Assembly: GCF_003369915.1 (NCBI RefSeq)
Contig: NW_022881603.1
Location: 28,021,522-28,085,521, forward strand
DNA length: 64,000 nucleotides
DNA from: Drosophila miranda
Taxonomy: Eukaryota; Arthropoda; Insecta; Diptera; Drosophilidae
Direction of reading: 5' to 3'
The first letter of the stretch is position 1. Every line of letters begins with the position of its first letter. The notes below the pieces were generated by a model. That model was not told where the DNA came from, made no database searches, and saw nothing but the letters and a program-made list of their open reading frames with translations. A program made the translations under genes and the position numbers. Of this stretch, positions 1 through 10,270 are shown in pieces.

Positions 1-1105
1 CTATTCCCTCCAGTGCCTCTGGATCTGTTGGGGCTTTGCTGCCCGCGTTCAGCCTCTTCACCACCATCCTGTACGCGCCTCCCCAGGGGTCCTCTTCGGC
101 GGCATCACACAGCTTAAGGAAGCATTCCCTCTTGCTGTTCCTTATGGTGGTCTTCAGATCCTTCCTCGCCGCTTTGTAGGTCTCGCTGCATCGGGCCAAG
201 TGCGGTGTGCCTCTGGCTCGCTGGAGCAGCCTTCTGGCCCGGTGGCAGGTTCTACGGAGAACCGCAATCGCTTCACTCCACCAGAAAACTGGATCCTTGT
301 GCTTCCGGAACGTCCCTCTCGGTAGCATGCTCTGGTCGCAGGCGCCTTCAAGTGCGTCCGCCAATTTGGTCGCCATATCGTTGGCTCCGTCTGCATCGTT
401 TGCAGAGTAGCTCTCAAGGGCGCTTGCGAAGGCTTGGGCCCTCAGCGTGTCCTGGCGGTACACCTTCCCATGCCGGAACGGGGTACCTCTCGATCGGTCA
501 AGGGTGCCCAGGGTGCATAGTATGGCCTCGTGGTCGCTGGCAGTGTATACGTCGCTGATCCTCCATCGGGCGTGCCGGTCCAGCGTGCTGCTGGCATTGG
601 TGAGATCGATGATCGACCCTACACCTGCCCTGCTGAAAGTGTGTTGGGACCCTTCGTTCAGAAGGACGACGTCCAGAGAGGCAAAAGCCTCCAACACCGT
701 GCGGCCTCTGGCGTTTGTACGGGAGGACCCCCATTCCAGGGCCCAGGCGTTGAAGTCGCCTCCGACTACGACGTTGTTCCGTCCTCGCAGATCGCAGCTC
801 AGCTCGTCCATAATGCGGCTGAAAGTCTCCAGTGAGAGGCTGGGTGCCAGGTAGCAGCTGTAGAACCATATGCCGCCAACATACCCTCGGACGAACCCGT
901 CTGCCGACTTGGTGTCGCGCAATTGTGGCGCGTCGACGCCACAGAGCCACAGGGCCGCTTTGCCAGTAAGGTCCGTGGCCCAATCGCTGCTGCTGCCCAC
1001 CTTATGTGGTTCGCTGAGGAGTGCCACATCGCCAAGCTCGCGCGTCTGCGTCAGGAGATCCTGTGCGGCCCTGCAGTGATTCAGGTTGAGTTGGATCAAC
1101 TGCAT
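1..1105 (-). CDS. R1-clade retrotransposon ORF2 (endonuclease part), left copy, cut by window edge
   Basis: The reading frame starts at the ATG at 1,105, overlaps the end of ORF1 by 10 bases (1,096-1,105) and stays open to base 1 as far as I can read (about 368 codons). It carries apurinic-type endonuclease motifs: an N-terminal LNLNHCRAAQDLL stretch, the catalytic GDFNAW block and a TASDHEAI block. This enzyme nicks the target DNA so reverse transcription can prime there. Reverse transcriptase should follow beyond the window edge. Unlike the right copy, it reads C at the codon that is TGA at 12,049 and E at the codon that is TAG at 12,751. The left copy is therefore the better preserved one here. 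Confidence 0.8.
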   Translation of the reverse strand, partial: MQLIQLNLNHCRAAQDLLTQTRELGDVALLSEPHKVGSSSDWATDLTGKAALWLCGVDAPQLRDTKSADGFVRGYVGGIWFYSCYLAPSLSLETFSRIMDELSCDLRGRNNVVVGGDFNAWALEWGSSRTNARGRTVLEAFASLDVVLLNEGSQHTFSRAGVGSIIDLTNASSTLDRHARWRISDVYTASDHEAILCTLGTLDRSRGTPFRHGKVYRQDTLRAQAFASALESYSANDADGANDMATKLADALEGACDQSMLPRGTFRKHKDPVFWWSEAIAVLRRTCHRARRLLQRARGTPHLARCSETYKAARKDLKTTIRNSKRECFLKLCDAAEEDPWGGAYRMVVKRLNAGSKAPTDPEALEGI

Positions 1106-2643
1106 GTCGTCCTGGTTTTGCCGACCCCGCTTCGCGTGGCTGGGCAGTTTTTAGTACCTGCCTGGTGCGTGACCTCCTTCTTTCCAGCTGCTGAGCAGAT
1201 GAAGCACGCAGGCTCTTTTTTGCATTCGGCAACTTTGTGCCCTTTCTCCCCGCATTTGAGGCAGCAGCCACTCCTGTCCACTGTACTCTTGCAGTTCCGT
1301 GCGATATGCCCGGTTTCCAGGCATCGGTAGCACCTTGGGAGTCCATCTCTTTCCCGGATCCTACATATGGTCCAGCCGGTCCTCACCTTGCCGCCTTTCA
1401 GGACCGCTTGGCCCAGGAAGAAGGGCAAGCTGACCACCGCCAGCTGGGACTCCGCGTATCCGCGGCGCAGACTGCGGACTCTTACTCGACCCTCGTCAAT
1501 GTTGAATTGGCGAGTTAGAGCGGCACAGATCTCCTGCTCCGTCGCGAGGGAGTCGATGTCCCGTATCTTCAATATGACCACCTTCGAGTCTTCCGTCATT
1601 GCGCGCACAGACGCTCCATCGCCGAGGACACGTGCGATGCTGGCTTTCATGCCCTCAGCACTCTCCACGCTGTCTTTTGCCATCTCCAGCAGAAGGTTGC
1701 CGTTTATGGTGCGGCGTACCTTGGAGACGCAGCTTCCCAGGTCGGAAAGCTGGTTGTCGTGTCGTCTGGTGACCATTGCCAGAATATCGCTGTACGACTT
1801 CCCGGAGGCCTGAACTATGACCGCGTCTGGGCGAGCGCGGCGTGCTGCTCTCGGCCTCTTGGCCACCACGCTCCATTCGCTGTCCGGGATTCCGGGGCTC
1901 TTGGGCTGCCTCATGGCGCTGGTCGTCGCCACGTCTCCGTGTGGCCGCAACGGGGCCTTTTTAAGGGTCCTCTTGGTTGCGATAGCTCCTTTTCGCTGCC
2001 TTGGGCGCGTAGGTGGGGTTCCCGGCTCCCCTATTGGACCTTCGGCCACGGATGGCTGGCTAAGTCTACGCCACGGTTCGGTTTGCGCTGCGGCATCTTT
2101 CCTCCAGACGGTCGTTGTCTGCTGCTCCTTGTCTGCGCTCCGCGTGCTCTGTGAGCATTTCGGGCACAGGCCTTGGGCGTCGGAGCCTTCCTGCAGCGCG
2201 CTTCTACCCGCTGCAGCCTCTTGGCTCGATTCGATGATGTTCGAGTGCAGCTCCTTCATGCGCACGAACAGTGCTCTGGTGGCCATGTTGATGTGGCGCG
2301 TATTTTTGTCCATCATCCTGGTCTGAACCTCGTCAAGGATTTTTCCCAGCTCCGAGAGGTTCTCTAGGCAGGTAGTCTCCTGGTGGGCCTTGCTCTTCTT
2401 GGGCGGCGTTTGCCTCTGGGAACTTCCCGGGCTGGCTGGGTCCCGAACCCTCTTGGGGGTCTCCCTAGAGTCAAGGTCCCGACTCTGCGCCGCTGCTGCT
2501 GGAGATGGCTCGGGTGCCGGCGATCGGCACCTTTCCTTTTTTCCCTCCACCAACAATGTGGAAAGTGGAAGTGGAAGGCGCCAAAACAAGGGTTCACCCC
2601 CCCTTCCCCTGCTGCCTGGAGCGCACTGATTGTGCCCCTGCAA
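1096..2643 (-). CDS. R1-clade retrotransposon ORF1 (gag-like), left copy with chimeric N-terminus
   Basis: A 515-codon frame encodes a nucleic-acid-binding gag-like protein. The C-terminal third has three cysteine-histidine knuckles: CYRCLETGHIARNC, CLKCGEKGHKVAEC and a longer CFIC...H...C. The middle is basic and rich in Ser, Pro and Arg. The first ~45 residues do not match the right copy's start at 10,271. A deletion has joined upstream non-element or 5' UTR sequence (ending in GGGAAAAAAGG) to the ATCGCCGGCACC region of ORF1, with a few filler bases. The apparent start at 2,643 is therefore a product of the deletion, and the native start codon is lost. Confidence 0.8.
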   Translation of the reverse strand: MQGHNQCAPGSRGRGGEPLFWRLPLPLSTLLVEGKKERCRSPAPEPSPAAAAQSRDLDSRETPKRVRDPASPGSSQRQTPPKKSKAHQETTCLENLSELGKILDEVQTRMMDKNTRHINMATRALFVRMKELHSNIIESSQEAAAGRSALQEGSDAQGLCPKCSQSTRSADKEQQTTTVWRKDAAAQTEPWRRLSQPSVAEGPIGEPGTPPTRPRQRKGAIATKRTLKKAPLRPHGDVATTSAMRQPKSPGIPDSEWSVVAKRPRAARRARPDAVIVQASGKSYSDILAMVTRRHDNQLSDLGSCVSKVRRTINGNLLLEMAKDSVESAEGMKASIARVLGDGASVRAMTEDSKVVILKIRDIDSLATEQEICAALTRQFNIDEGRVRVRSLRRGYAESQLAVVSLPFFLGQAVLKGGKVRTGWTICRIRERDGLPRCYRCLETGHIARNCKSTVDRSGCCLKCGEKGHKVAECKKEPACFICSAAGKKEVTHQAGTKNCPATRSGVGKTRTTCS

Positions 2644-3821
2644 CAGAGCGGGATGCCGGTGGGGCCGGTTTTTATACGCAGTACGTACCGGCGCGACAGC
2701 AACCTGCTCTCAAAAGCTTTTCTTCCAGGTAACACGCTCAGCGCGGATGCTAAAAACGGAAATCAGGAGCCCGTGATTCAAAACAACCGCACTTGAAAAC
2801 GCTCAACTCTGTTGAGCTCTATGCTTGTGTGTGTGTGTGTGGGTGTGTGTGGGTGGAATTGTATTTCTGTGCACGTGGCACGAATGCAGGCACCACCATC
2901 ATAACATGGAGAGCAGTAGTCCATTGGAAAATGGTCTAATTATCCGTAATTGAATACGACATGGTTAGTCGGTAGTCGGCAGTGGGTGGTCGACAGTCGG
3001 TTGCCCCCCGCCCCGCTCTCTAAGTGGTGGCAATGATTTGTCTGTAGCTTCGATTGCAATTCAATTCAAGTGTTTAGATTATCAATTCCTTCCGTCGATT
3101 GTCGATTACGCAGTGCGGTCCTAGTGGCAATCAGTGTTCAAGCAATCGTTGCTCTATAATACCCAGCAAGTGCCAGTGCACTCCGTGCACACTTATTGAT
3201 AGTTTTCGATGATATCAGAAATGAGATTTTTCGGTTTTCATCCGCATGCAAATGAAAAATGTGCAAATATTTATGTACGAGTATTTTGGCTAAAACTGCA
3301 TGTTTCAATTGGACACTCGAACCGAATCGATTTGCTGACCAAATGAGTACATCTCTCTATCTGCTTTCCACCGGCCTTTTTCCCTTTATCATAATCAGAA
3401 TGAAAACTTTGCCTTACTTTTACATTTATTGCTTCCTGCCCAGGCAGCCCTTTTGCCTGGCTGCAGTTTTCTTTGAATTTTATGAAAAAGAAATAGAACG
3501 TGAAAACTATTTCTTGTTTTCCACTTTTCCGGCTGCTTCTGCTACCTGTGCTCCCTGTGCTGGTGCCGCCAGGCAAGGAGACATTCAAGAAAGTTCTCAG
3601 GAATCGCCACAGAAGTAGATGCTATGCTGCACCACCAGAGGCGGGGGGCCCAGAAACCCAAAAACTTCCACTTGTCCGGCGATTGGGCAGTGGGCAGAGG
3701 AGGAGGCTGCAACTGCCAGGATTTCCAGAGGCCATCTCTCTTACATATTTAGATAACGAGCGAACACAATTGCCACAAATGTTTGCACAAATGCTGGCAA
3801 GATTGTTTAATTTCGTTTAAT
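2644..3821. other. Duplicated non-coding DNA with a TG repeat and a TATA-like box
   Basis: I see no gene here. On the minus strand a TATAAAAA box (2,669-2,676) lies about 30 bases upstream of the region leading into the R1 element. A TG/GGTG dinucleotide tract lies at about 2,825-2,855. The remainder is AT-rich DNA that matches 8,757-9,960 in inverse. Short open frames in it are probably chance. Confidence 0.6.
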
Positions 3822-4605
3822 CAAAGACTATACAATACCAAGATGTCGCATGAGGAACAAATGCTTTTTCAATTTTCGCTTTGACGCTTCAAGGTACGGG
3901 CGCGCGGGGCTAGTACTTCAATTCTCTTTTACGCTACCTTCGCCTCCGAAGTGCTACTTGGCTTCGGTCAGCACGAGCTCGAGCCAACCCAGAAATATGC
4001 TTGTAGTTGTGTATATGTGTGTATGTCCTAGGTCGGCACGGCCATAAGCCGGTTTCGCCCGCAGCATATACGGCTTTTAGCATCACACACAAGCGCACTG
4101 AAAGCATGTCAGTGTTGCGTGCCGAAACCGTAGGGCAGCGTGGTCGCTGATGTCTTTGGCGCGGCACAGTGGGGACTCAGCCGAAATAGTCAAAAAATTG
4201 TATGAGTGCTTTAGATAAATTTAATGTACGCATCTAATAGAGAATTTGCCAATCGAATTTTCAAGATAGTTTTAGTTTAGGAGATATAAGCACTAAAAGT
4301 TTAACATTTTTTCAGTGTGCAAATATTTATTGACTTACTAACTAATTTAGCAAGCTGAGAGGGCCAAAGGTCCCACTGTGCCGCTCCAAAGACATCGGCG
4401 ATCCGCGACCACCGCTTCGACGGTGAAGGCATTTCCGAACAGACGAAACCGATGGGCAGCGTGGTCACGGTAGAGACGAAGTACAGGCGAAATGGGAATT
4501 GAAACCCCGCGCGCTCCCTCGTGCCTTTTGGGTCCTAATGTTAGGACCCGCCATAGAACAGCTTTTTGGTCGCTCATGCAACATCTTGGTATTGTATAGT
4601 CTTTG
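3822..4605. mobile_element. 784 bp foldback-type DNA transposon (Galileo/P-superfamily-like), left copy
   Basis: The element begins CAAAGACTATACAATACCAA and ends with its reverse complement. The first ~33 bases of the two ends differ at one position. It is flanked by a perfect 7 bp direct repeat, GTTTAAT (3,815-3,821 and 4,606-4,612). The inverted similarity resumes further in: GCGCGCGGGG...TTCAATT, and a block around GATGTCTTTGG.GCGGCACAGTGGG on each side. The terminal repeats are therefore long, about 340 bp each, and imperfect, around an AT-rich centre. No transposase frame is present. A 7 bp target duplication with long foldback ends is characteristic of Galileo-type P-superfamily elements; that assignment is inference. 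Confidence 0.85.
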
Positions 4606-4746
4606 GTTTAATTAAATTGAAAATATTTTATTGTTGCAACAGCATTTTCCCCTTCTGTACGAGTACGAGTACATATATGCAAATTAAACAGACCGCTTTT
4701 ATTCGACGGCACATTCTGACATCAAATTTGATTGTCTGCACTGTGC

Positions 4747-4772
4747 TCCCATCCCATCCCATCCCATCCCAT
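4747..4772. repeat. CATCC pentanucleotide repeat
   Basis: Five consecutive copies of the CCCAT/CATCC unit are present. The same tract occurs in reverse complement in the right arm around 6,443-6,468. Confidence 0.9.
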
Positions 4773-5294
4773 GTATAGTCCCATTCTCTCCATCATTCTA
4801 TTCCATCCATCCACGGCTTTCCCACAGCCGTATTCAAGCCGGAGTCCCAACCTCTGTGCGAAATCCATACGTGAATGCATATGCATGAAACGGCATTATT
4901 TCGATGCTGCAAACAATAGAGAGAAAGATCCGAATCTCTGCTGCCTGGCACCTTCCTGTTCCTACTCCTGGTGCTGCTCCTCCTCCTGCTGGGACATGGA
5001 CAAAACAACGCGTCATCCTGCCATTGTGCTAAACGCAACGGGTGGTCCACAACCCCATCTCCCCCAGGATGCCTGGGTGGCGGAGTGGAGTGGAGGATTT
5101 GGCCACAATTCATACGGCTGCATTTGCCTAAGCGCCAAATATTAATGACGATGCGACGGCGTTGACGAAGTCTGAAATATCATCTTTGAATGCGACGTCG
5201 GGTGTTAATTTTAATGAGGGACGGACAGACAAGCACCAGGGATCTCAAGGAGGAGTATGCCGATGGGGACACGACAGGCGACAGGCGACAGGGT

Positions 5295-5927
5295 AATGCA
5301 ACCAATTTTTCTTTCTAGTCCTCAAAATTAGGGGTGTTTATTATTTTTGATTGCCGGCACGCGTCTCGTCTGACAATAATAAAGGACGGCGAAAAATAGC
5401 CCCTGGAAGGGCTGAAGTGTCCCATTGTTGGGCTTCAAATTGATAGCGCGTGTGCAAATTTCTTGCCTTTTCTTCCTGTGGTACCCTGCCCTCGCCGAGG
5501 GTATACTGAAACGGAATAAAGGACGCTGCAAGTAGCCGAAATGCTCTGATGATTGTATCGAAGGGTATCCAAAGTCTCGACCCTTGGCCATCAACGTTCC
5601 CTGTCGTTTTTATTGCCTTTGTTTTGTAGGCCTTCGAGGGCTTTGTTTATTGCCTAATGACTAATTTCTTGTCTGCAGAGCCAGCCTTTTGTTTCGCTCA
5701 CAGACACCTCCTCGCGGAAGCGGACAAGTTGCTGGTGTGAAAAGCCAAACAAACACGCAGCAAATTATTTTGGACCCTGAAAAGCGAACGAGGAGCAAGG
5801 GACAGGGACTGCGACTGGGTGCATTGTCTGAGAGTGCCCGAGTATCTGGCCAAATGGCACGTTCTGATTTCTTTCGAGTGGAGTCAGAGCTGACGGTGGA
5901 AGTGGACTTCAGTCCACTCACTTGACG
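5295..5927. other. Palindrome centre (unpaired spacer)
   Basis: These 633 bases lie between the two inverted arms and have no partner elsewhere in the window. They are mixed-composition DNA with no convincing coding frame; the longest open stretch, 5,689-5,925, has no recognisable domain. The left boundary sits next to a three-unit CGACAGG tract that has only two units on the right, which suggests a breakpoint near a short repeat. Confidence 0.7.
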
Positions 5928-7278
5928 ACCCTGTCGCCTGTCGTGTCCCCATCGGCATACTCCTCCCTGAGATCCCTGGTGCTTGTCTGTCCGTCCCTCA
6001 TTAAAATTAACACCCGACGTCGCATTCAAAGATGATATTTCAGACTTCGTCAACGCCGTCGCATCGTCATTAATATTTGGCGCTTAGGCAAATGCAGCCG
6101 TATGAATTGTGGCCAAATCCTCCACTCCACTCCGCCACCCAGGCATCCTGGGGGAGATGGGGTTGTGGACCACCCGTTGCGTTTAGCACAATGGCAGGAT
6201 GACGCGTTGTTTTGTCCATGTCCCAGCAGGAGGAGGAGCAGCACCAGGAGTAGGAACAGGAAGGTGCCAGGCAGCAGAGATTCGGATCTTTCTCTCTATT
6301 GTTTGCAGCATCGAAATAATGCCGTTTCATGCATATGCATTCACGTATGGATTTCGCACAGAGGTTGGGACTCCGGCTTGAATACGGCTGTGGGAAAGCC
6401 GTGGATGGATGGAATAGAATGATGGAGAGAATGGGACTATACATGGGATGGGATGGGATGGGATGGGAGCACAGTGCAGACAATCAAATTTGATGTCAGA
6501 ATGTGCCGGCGAATAAAAGCGGTCTGTTTAATTTGCATATACTCGTACTCGTACTCGTACTCGTGTGTGTGCAGCACAGTTCCAGTTTTCATGTTATTCT
6601 CCGGCACTCCGACTCTCCCACTGACATCCACCCAGCCATTTGGGCCATCCATTTGCCAAAGCGCATCAAAATAATGAGCAGCCGACCGTAAATATGCTTT
6701 AAAATTTGATGAGTTGTCATGAGTCATGACGGATTCATGAGAATATGGGAAGAGTGTGGAAGTAGTGCCACCCCTACACTCCACACAGAGGGAGGGAATG
6801 GGTAATTACCAGAACATGTTGCAAGCAGAAGAGTGCCTGTTGGCAGGAACGATTATAGCCACCATCTTCACAAATAGTAATCCTTTTTGGTCATTGAATT
6901 GTGAGCAGGACAGTTCCTTAGAGGCCATGCCAGAAGATACCACGAAGGCTCGAAAGGTAGATGGGCAGATGGGATTTATTGAGTGGCTCTTTGGGGTCTG
7001 GTCTGTACTGCTATATTGGTTTTCCTCCTCGATGCGTGCTAAAAGTGTTTTTTTTTTTTGGTTCTGTTCTGTTGCCAGAGAAGCCAGAGCAAACACAAAT
7101 AACGACAACGGCAACAACTACAAGGGGCACTTAAAAGAAGCACGAAGAAAGAGGCGGAGAAACTCAACAAGGAAGAGGGGGAGAAGGGAGACCATCTCCC
7201 TCCAACCAAATCCGATGCCGGGGGATTTGTTTTGCACTGCCAAGGTCGTGCCAGGGAGATGACTCTGCTATTCCAGCC

Positions 7279-7279
<1 letters not shown>

Positions 7280-7318
<39 letters not shown>
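7280..7318. repeat. 39-base poly-C run
   Basis: Thirty-nine consecutive C residues. A run this long is rare in Drosophila and is error-prone for sequencing, so its exact length should not be trusted. Confidence 0.9.
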
Positions 7319-7780
7319 ATCAGTGCCCCACTCAGAGCGGAGCCAATCAAGTGCTCGTTGAGGTGGTCAAGTGAATTATTGAGGCATGGGGTTACGGACA
7401 TGGCTGGCAGCGAACTGAATTTGCATTAGCATCAAGTGCCTGACACTCTCAATATTTATAGAGGTGTCGAGGAGTGCCATTTCGATGATTGCTTATCGAT
7501 TTAGTGGGAATTAGCCATAACCATAACCATAACAGTACTTTTATTAATCACTCGAGTGGATCAAATTCCTGCGTGCATCCTCCCTTTTGTCCCTTATTTT
7601 ACTTCTATTGGACCTACATTCGAAACTCTTGGACATCTTTGGACTTGGGCTCTCGATATCCCAACCCTTGAATATATCCCCCCAAATCGCAATCGATTCG
7701 AGCCCATTCAACCGTGGCAAAGCCTTTCAATATTCAACTTTAACAAGCAGCCTGAAAACTGTTTTAAATGCCACGTGTGC

Positions 7781-7809
<29 letters not shown>
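7781..7809. repeat. CA dinucleotide microsatellite
   Basis: About fourteen CA units, followed by CAGCAG- and GGT-rich low-complexity sequence to about 7,885. Confidence 0.95.
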
Positions 7810-7811
<2 letters not shown>

Positions 7812-7972
7812 CAATTGCAACTGCAACAGCAGCTGTGGTAGTGGCAGTGGTAGTGGCAATGGCAGTGGTGGTGGTGGTGGCATGGGGTGGTGCATATGTT
7901 GCCACAGAAAATTTAAGGTCTACAAGGGGAAAATGCTGTTGCAACAATAAAATATTTTCAATTTAATTAAAC

Positions 7973-8756
7973 CAAAGACTATACAATACCAAGATGTTGC
8001 ATGAGCGACCAAAAAGCTGTTCTATGGCGGGTCCTAACATTAGGACCCAAAAGGCACGAGGGAGCGCGCGGGGTTTCAATTCCCATTTCGCCTGTACTTC
8101 GTCTCTACCGTTACCACGCTGCCCATCGGTTTCGTCTGTTCGGAAATGCCTTCACCGTCGAAGCGGTGGTCGCGGATCGCCGATGTCTTTGGAGCGGCAC
8201 AGTGGGACCTTTGGCCCTCTCAGCTTGCTAAATTAGTTAGTAAGTCAATAAATATTTGCACACTGAAAAAATGTTAAACTTTTAGTGCTTATATCTCCTA
8301 AACTAAAACTATCTTGAAAATTCGAATGGCAAATTCTCTATTAGATGCGTACATTAAATTTATCTAAAGCACTCATACAATTTTTTGACTATTTCGGCTG
8401 AGTCCCCACTGTGCAGCGCCAAAGACATCAGCGACCACGCTGCCCTACGGTTTCGGCACGCAACACTGACATGCTTTCAGTGCGCTTGTGTGTGATGCTA
8501 AAAGCCGTATATGCTGCGGGCGAAATCGGCTTATGGCCGTGCCGACCTAGGACATACACACATATACACAACTACAAGCATATTTTTGGGTTGGCTCGAG
8601 CTCGTGCTGACCGAAGCCAAGTAGCACTTCGGAGGCGAAGGTAGCGTAAAAGAGAATTGAAGTACTAGCCCCGCGCGCCCGTACCTTGAAGCGTCAAAGC
8701 GAAAATTGAAAAAGCATTTGTTCCTCATGCGACATCTTGGTATTGTATAGTCTTTG
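7973..8756. mobile_element. 784 bp foldback-type DNA transposon, right copy
   Basis: This is the inverse partner of 3,822-4,605, with the same length, the same ~33 bp outer ends and the same flanking 7 bp duplication (ATTAAAC at 7,966-7,972 and 8,757-8,763). Because the flanks match as well, it was copied as part of the arm and is not an independent insertion. It has no transposase. Confidence 0.85.
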
Positions 8757-9902
8757 ATTAAACGAAATTAAACAATCTTGCCAGCATTTGTGCAAACATT
8801 TGTGGCAATTGTGTTCGCTCGTTATCTAAATATGTAAGAGAGATGGCCTCTGGAAATCCTGGCAGTTGCAGCCTCCTCCTCTGCCCACTGCCCAATCGCC
8901 GGACAAGTGGAAGTTTTTGGGTTTCTGGTCCCCCGCCTCTGGTGGTGCAGCATAGCATCTACTTCTGTGGCGATTCCTGAGAACTTTCTTGAATGTCTCC
9001 TTGCCTGGCGGCACCAGCACAGGGAGCACAGGTAGCAGAAGCAGCCGGAAAAGTGGAAAACAAGAAATAGTTTTCACGTTCTATTTCTTTTTCATAAAAT
9101 TCAAAGAAAACTGCAGCCAGGCAAAAGGGCTGCCTGGGCAGGAAGCAATAAATGTAAAAGTAAGGCAAAGTTTTCATTCTGATTATGATAAAGGGAAAAA
9201 GGCCGGTGGAAAGCAGATAGAGAGATGTACTCATTTGGTCAGCAAATCGATTCGGTTCGAGTGTCCAATTGAAACATGCAGTTTTAGCCAAAATACTCGT
9301 ACATAAATATTTGCACATTTTTCATTTGCATGCGGATGAAAACCGAAAAATCTCATTTCTGATATCATCGAAAACTATCAATAAGTGTGCACGGAGTGCA
9401 CTGGCACTTGCTGGGTATTATAGAGCAACGATTGCTTGAACACTGATTGCCACTAGGACCGCACTGCGTAATCGACAATCGACGGAAGGAATTGATAATC
9501 TAAACACTTGAATTGAATTGCAATCGAAGCTACAGACAAATCATTGCCACCACTTAGAGAGCGGGGCGGGGGGCAACCGACTGTCGACCACCCACTGCCG
9601 ACTACCGACTAACCATGTCGTATTCAATTACGGATAATTAGACCATTTTCCAATGGACTACTGCTCTCCATGTTATGATGGTGGTGCCTGCATTCGTGCC
9701 ACGTGCACAGAAATACAATTCCACCCACACACACACACACACACAAACACACAAGCATAGAGCTCAACAGAGTTGAGCGTTTTCAAGTGCGGTTGTTTTG
9801 AATCACGGGCTCCTGATTTCCGTTTTTAGCATCCGCGCTGAGCGTGTTACCTGGAAGAAAAGCTTTTGAGAGCAGGTTGCTGTCGCGCCGGTACGTACTG
9901 CG
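8757..9902. other. Duplicated non-coding DNA, right arm
   Basis: This is the inverse counterpart of about 2,677-3,821. A CA repeat lies at about 9,723-9,756. I see no protein-coding gene; the 105-codon open frame at 8,989-9,306 has no recognisable domain and its shadow is present in the left arm. Confidence 0.6.
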
Positions 9903-9910
9903 TATAAAAA
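9903..9910 (+). promoter_or_regulatory. TATA-like box upstream of the R1 element
   Basis: TATAAAAA lies in a GC-rich context about 30 bases before CTCTGTTGCAG and 360 bases before ORF1. The same box is present inverted at 2,669-2,676. It may drive an unknown transcript, or the retroelement itself may have landed just downstream of it. There is no direct evidence of use. Confidence 0.35.
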
Positions 9911-10270
9911 CCGGCCCCACCGGCATCCCGCTCTGTTGCAGGGGCACAATCAGTGCGCTCCAGGCAGCAGGGGAAGGGGGGTGAACCCTTGTTTTGGCGC
10001 CTTCCACTTCCACTTTCCACATTGTTGGTGGAGGGAAAAAAGGAATTTTTACTCAACTTTTCTTCTTTCTTCTTCTTCTCGTCCGGAGCTTCACACACAG
10101 CAGATGATCGCGCCGCCAGACAGGTGATCGCGTGGAGCTGCCACACGGACGGTGCTGCCAGACAGCCCCGATTGACCCAGGGCTGCCAGAGTGCTGGAGA
10201 GAGCTGGAGTTGCGCGCTAACGGAGGGAGATTTTAATTTCGAAATTCAAATTCTAAAGTAAACAATAGGA

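Larger units (their letters stand above)
1..5294. repeat. Left arm of a large inverted duplication (palindrome)
   Basis: Read in reverse complement, this stretch matches 5,928-12,844 almost base for base. Base 1 pairs with about 12,844, and the arms meet at GGGT (5,291-5,294) versus ACCC (5,928-5,931). The arm holds part of an R1-like element (1-2,643), a GT repeat, a 784 bp foldback transposon and single-copy-looking DNA. Compared with the right arm it lacks about 1.37 kb (right 6,565-7,930) and about 250-290 bp in the R1 element's 5' region (right 10,046-10,310). The arm runs off the window, so its true length is unknown. The match was seen by eye, and I give no percent identity. Confidence 0.95.
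6565..7930. other. Right-arm-only block with simple repeats
   Basis: This block is missing from the left arm, where the sequence jumps between TTGCAACAGCATTTTCCCC and a GAGTACGAGTAC tract. It contains a 39-base C run (7,280-7,318), a CA repeat (7,781-7,809) followed by GGT/GGC-rich DNA, and otherwise ordinary non-coding sequence. The flanking ACTCGTACTCGT repeat on its left edge may have served as deletion microhomology in the left arm. No gene is recognised. Confidence 0.75.

Noticed and set aside
7232-7429. Open frame with a polyproline stretch across the C run
   Set aside because: The frame exists only because of the 39-base C run and has no domain; homopolymers create open frames by default.
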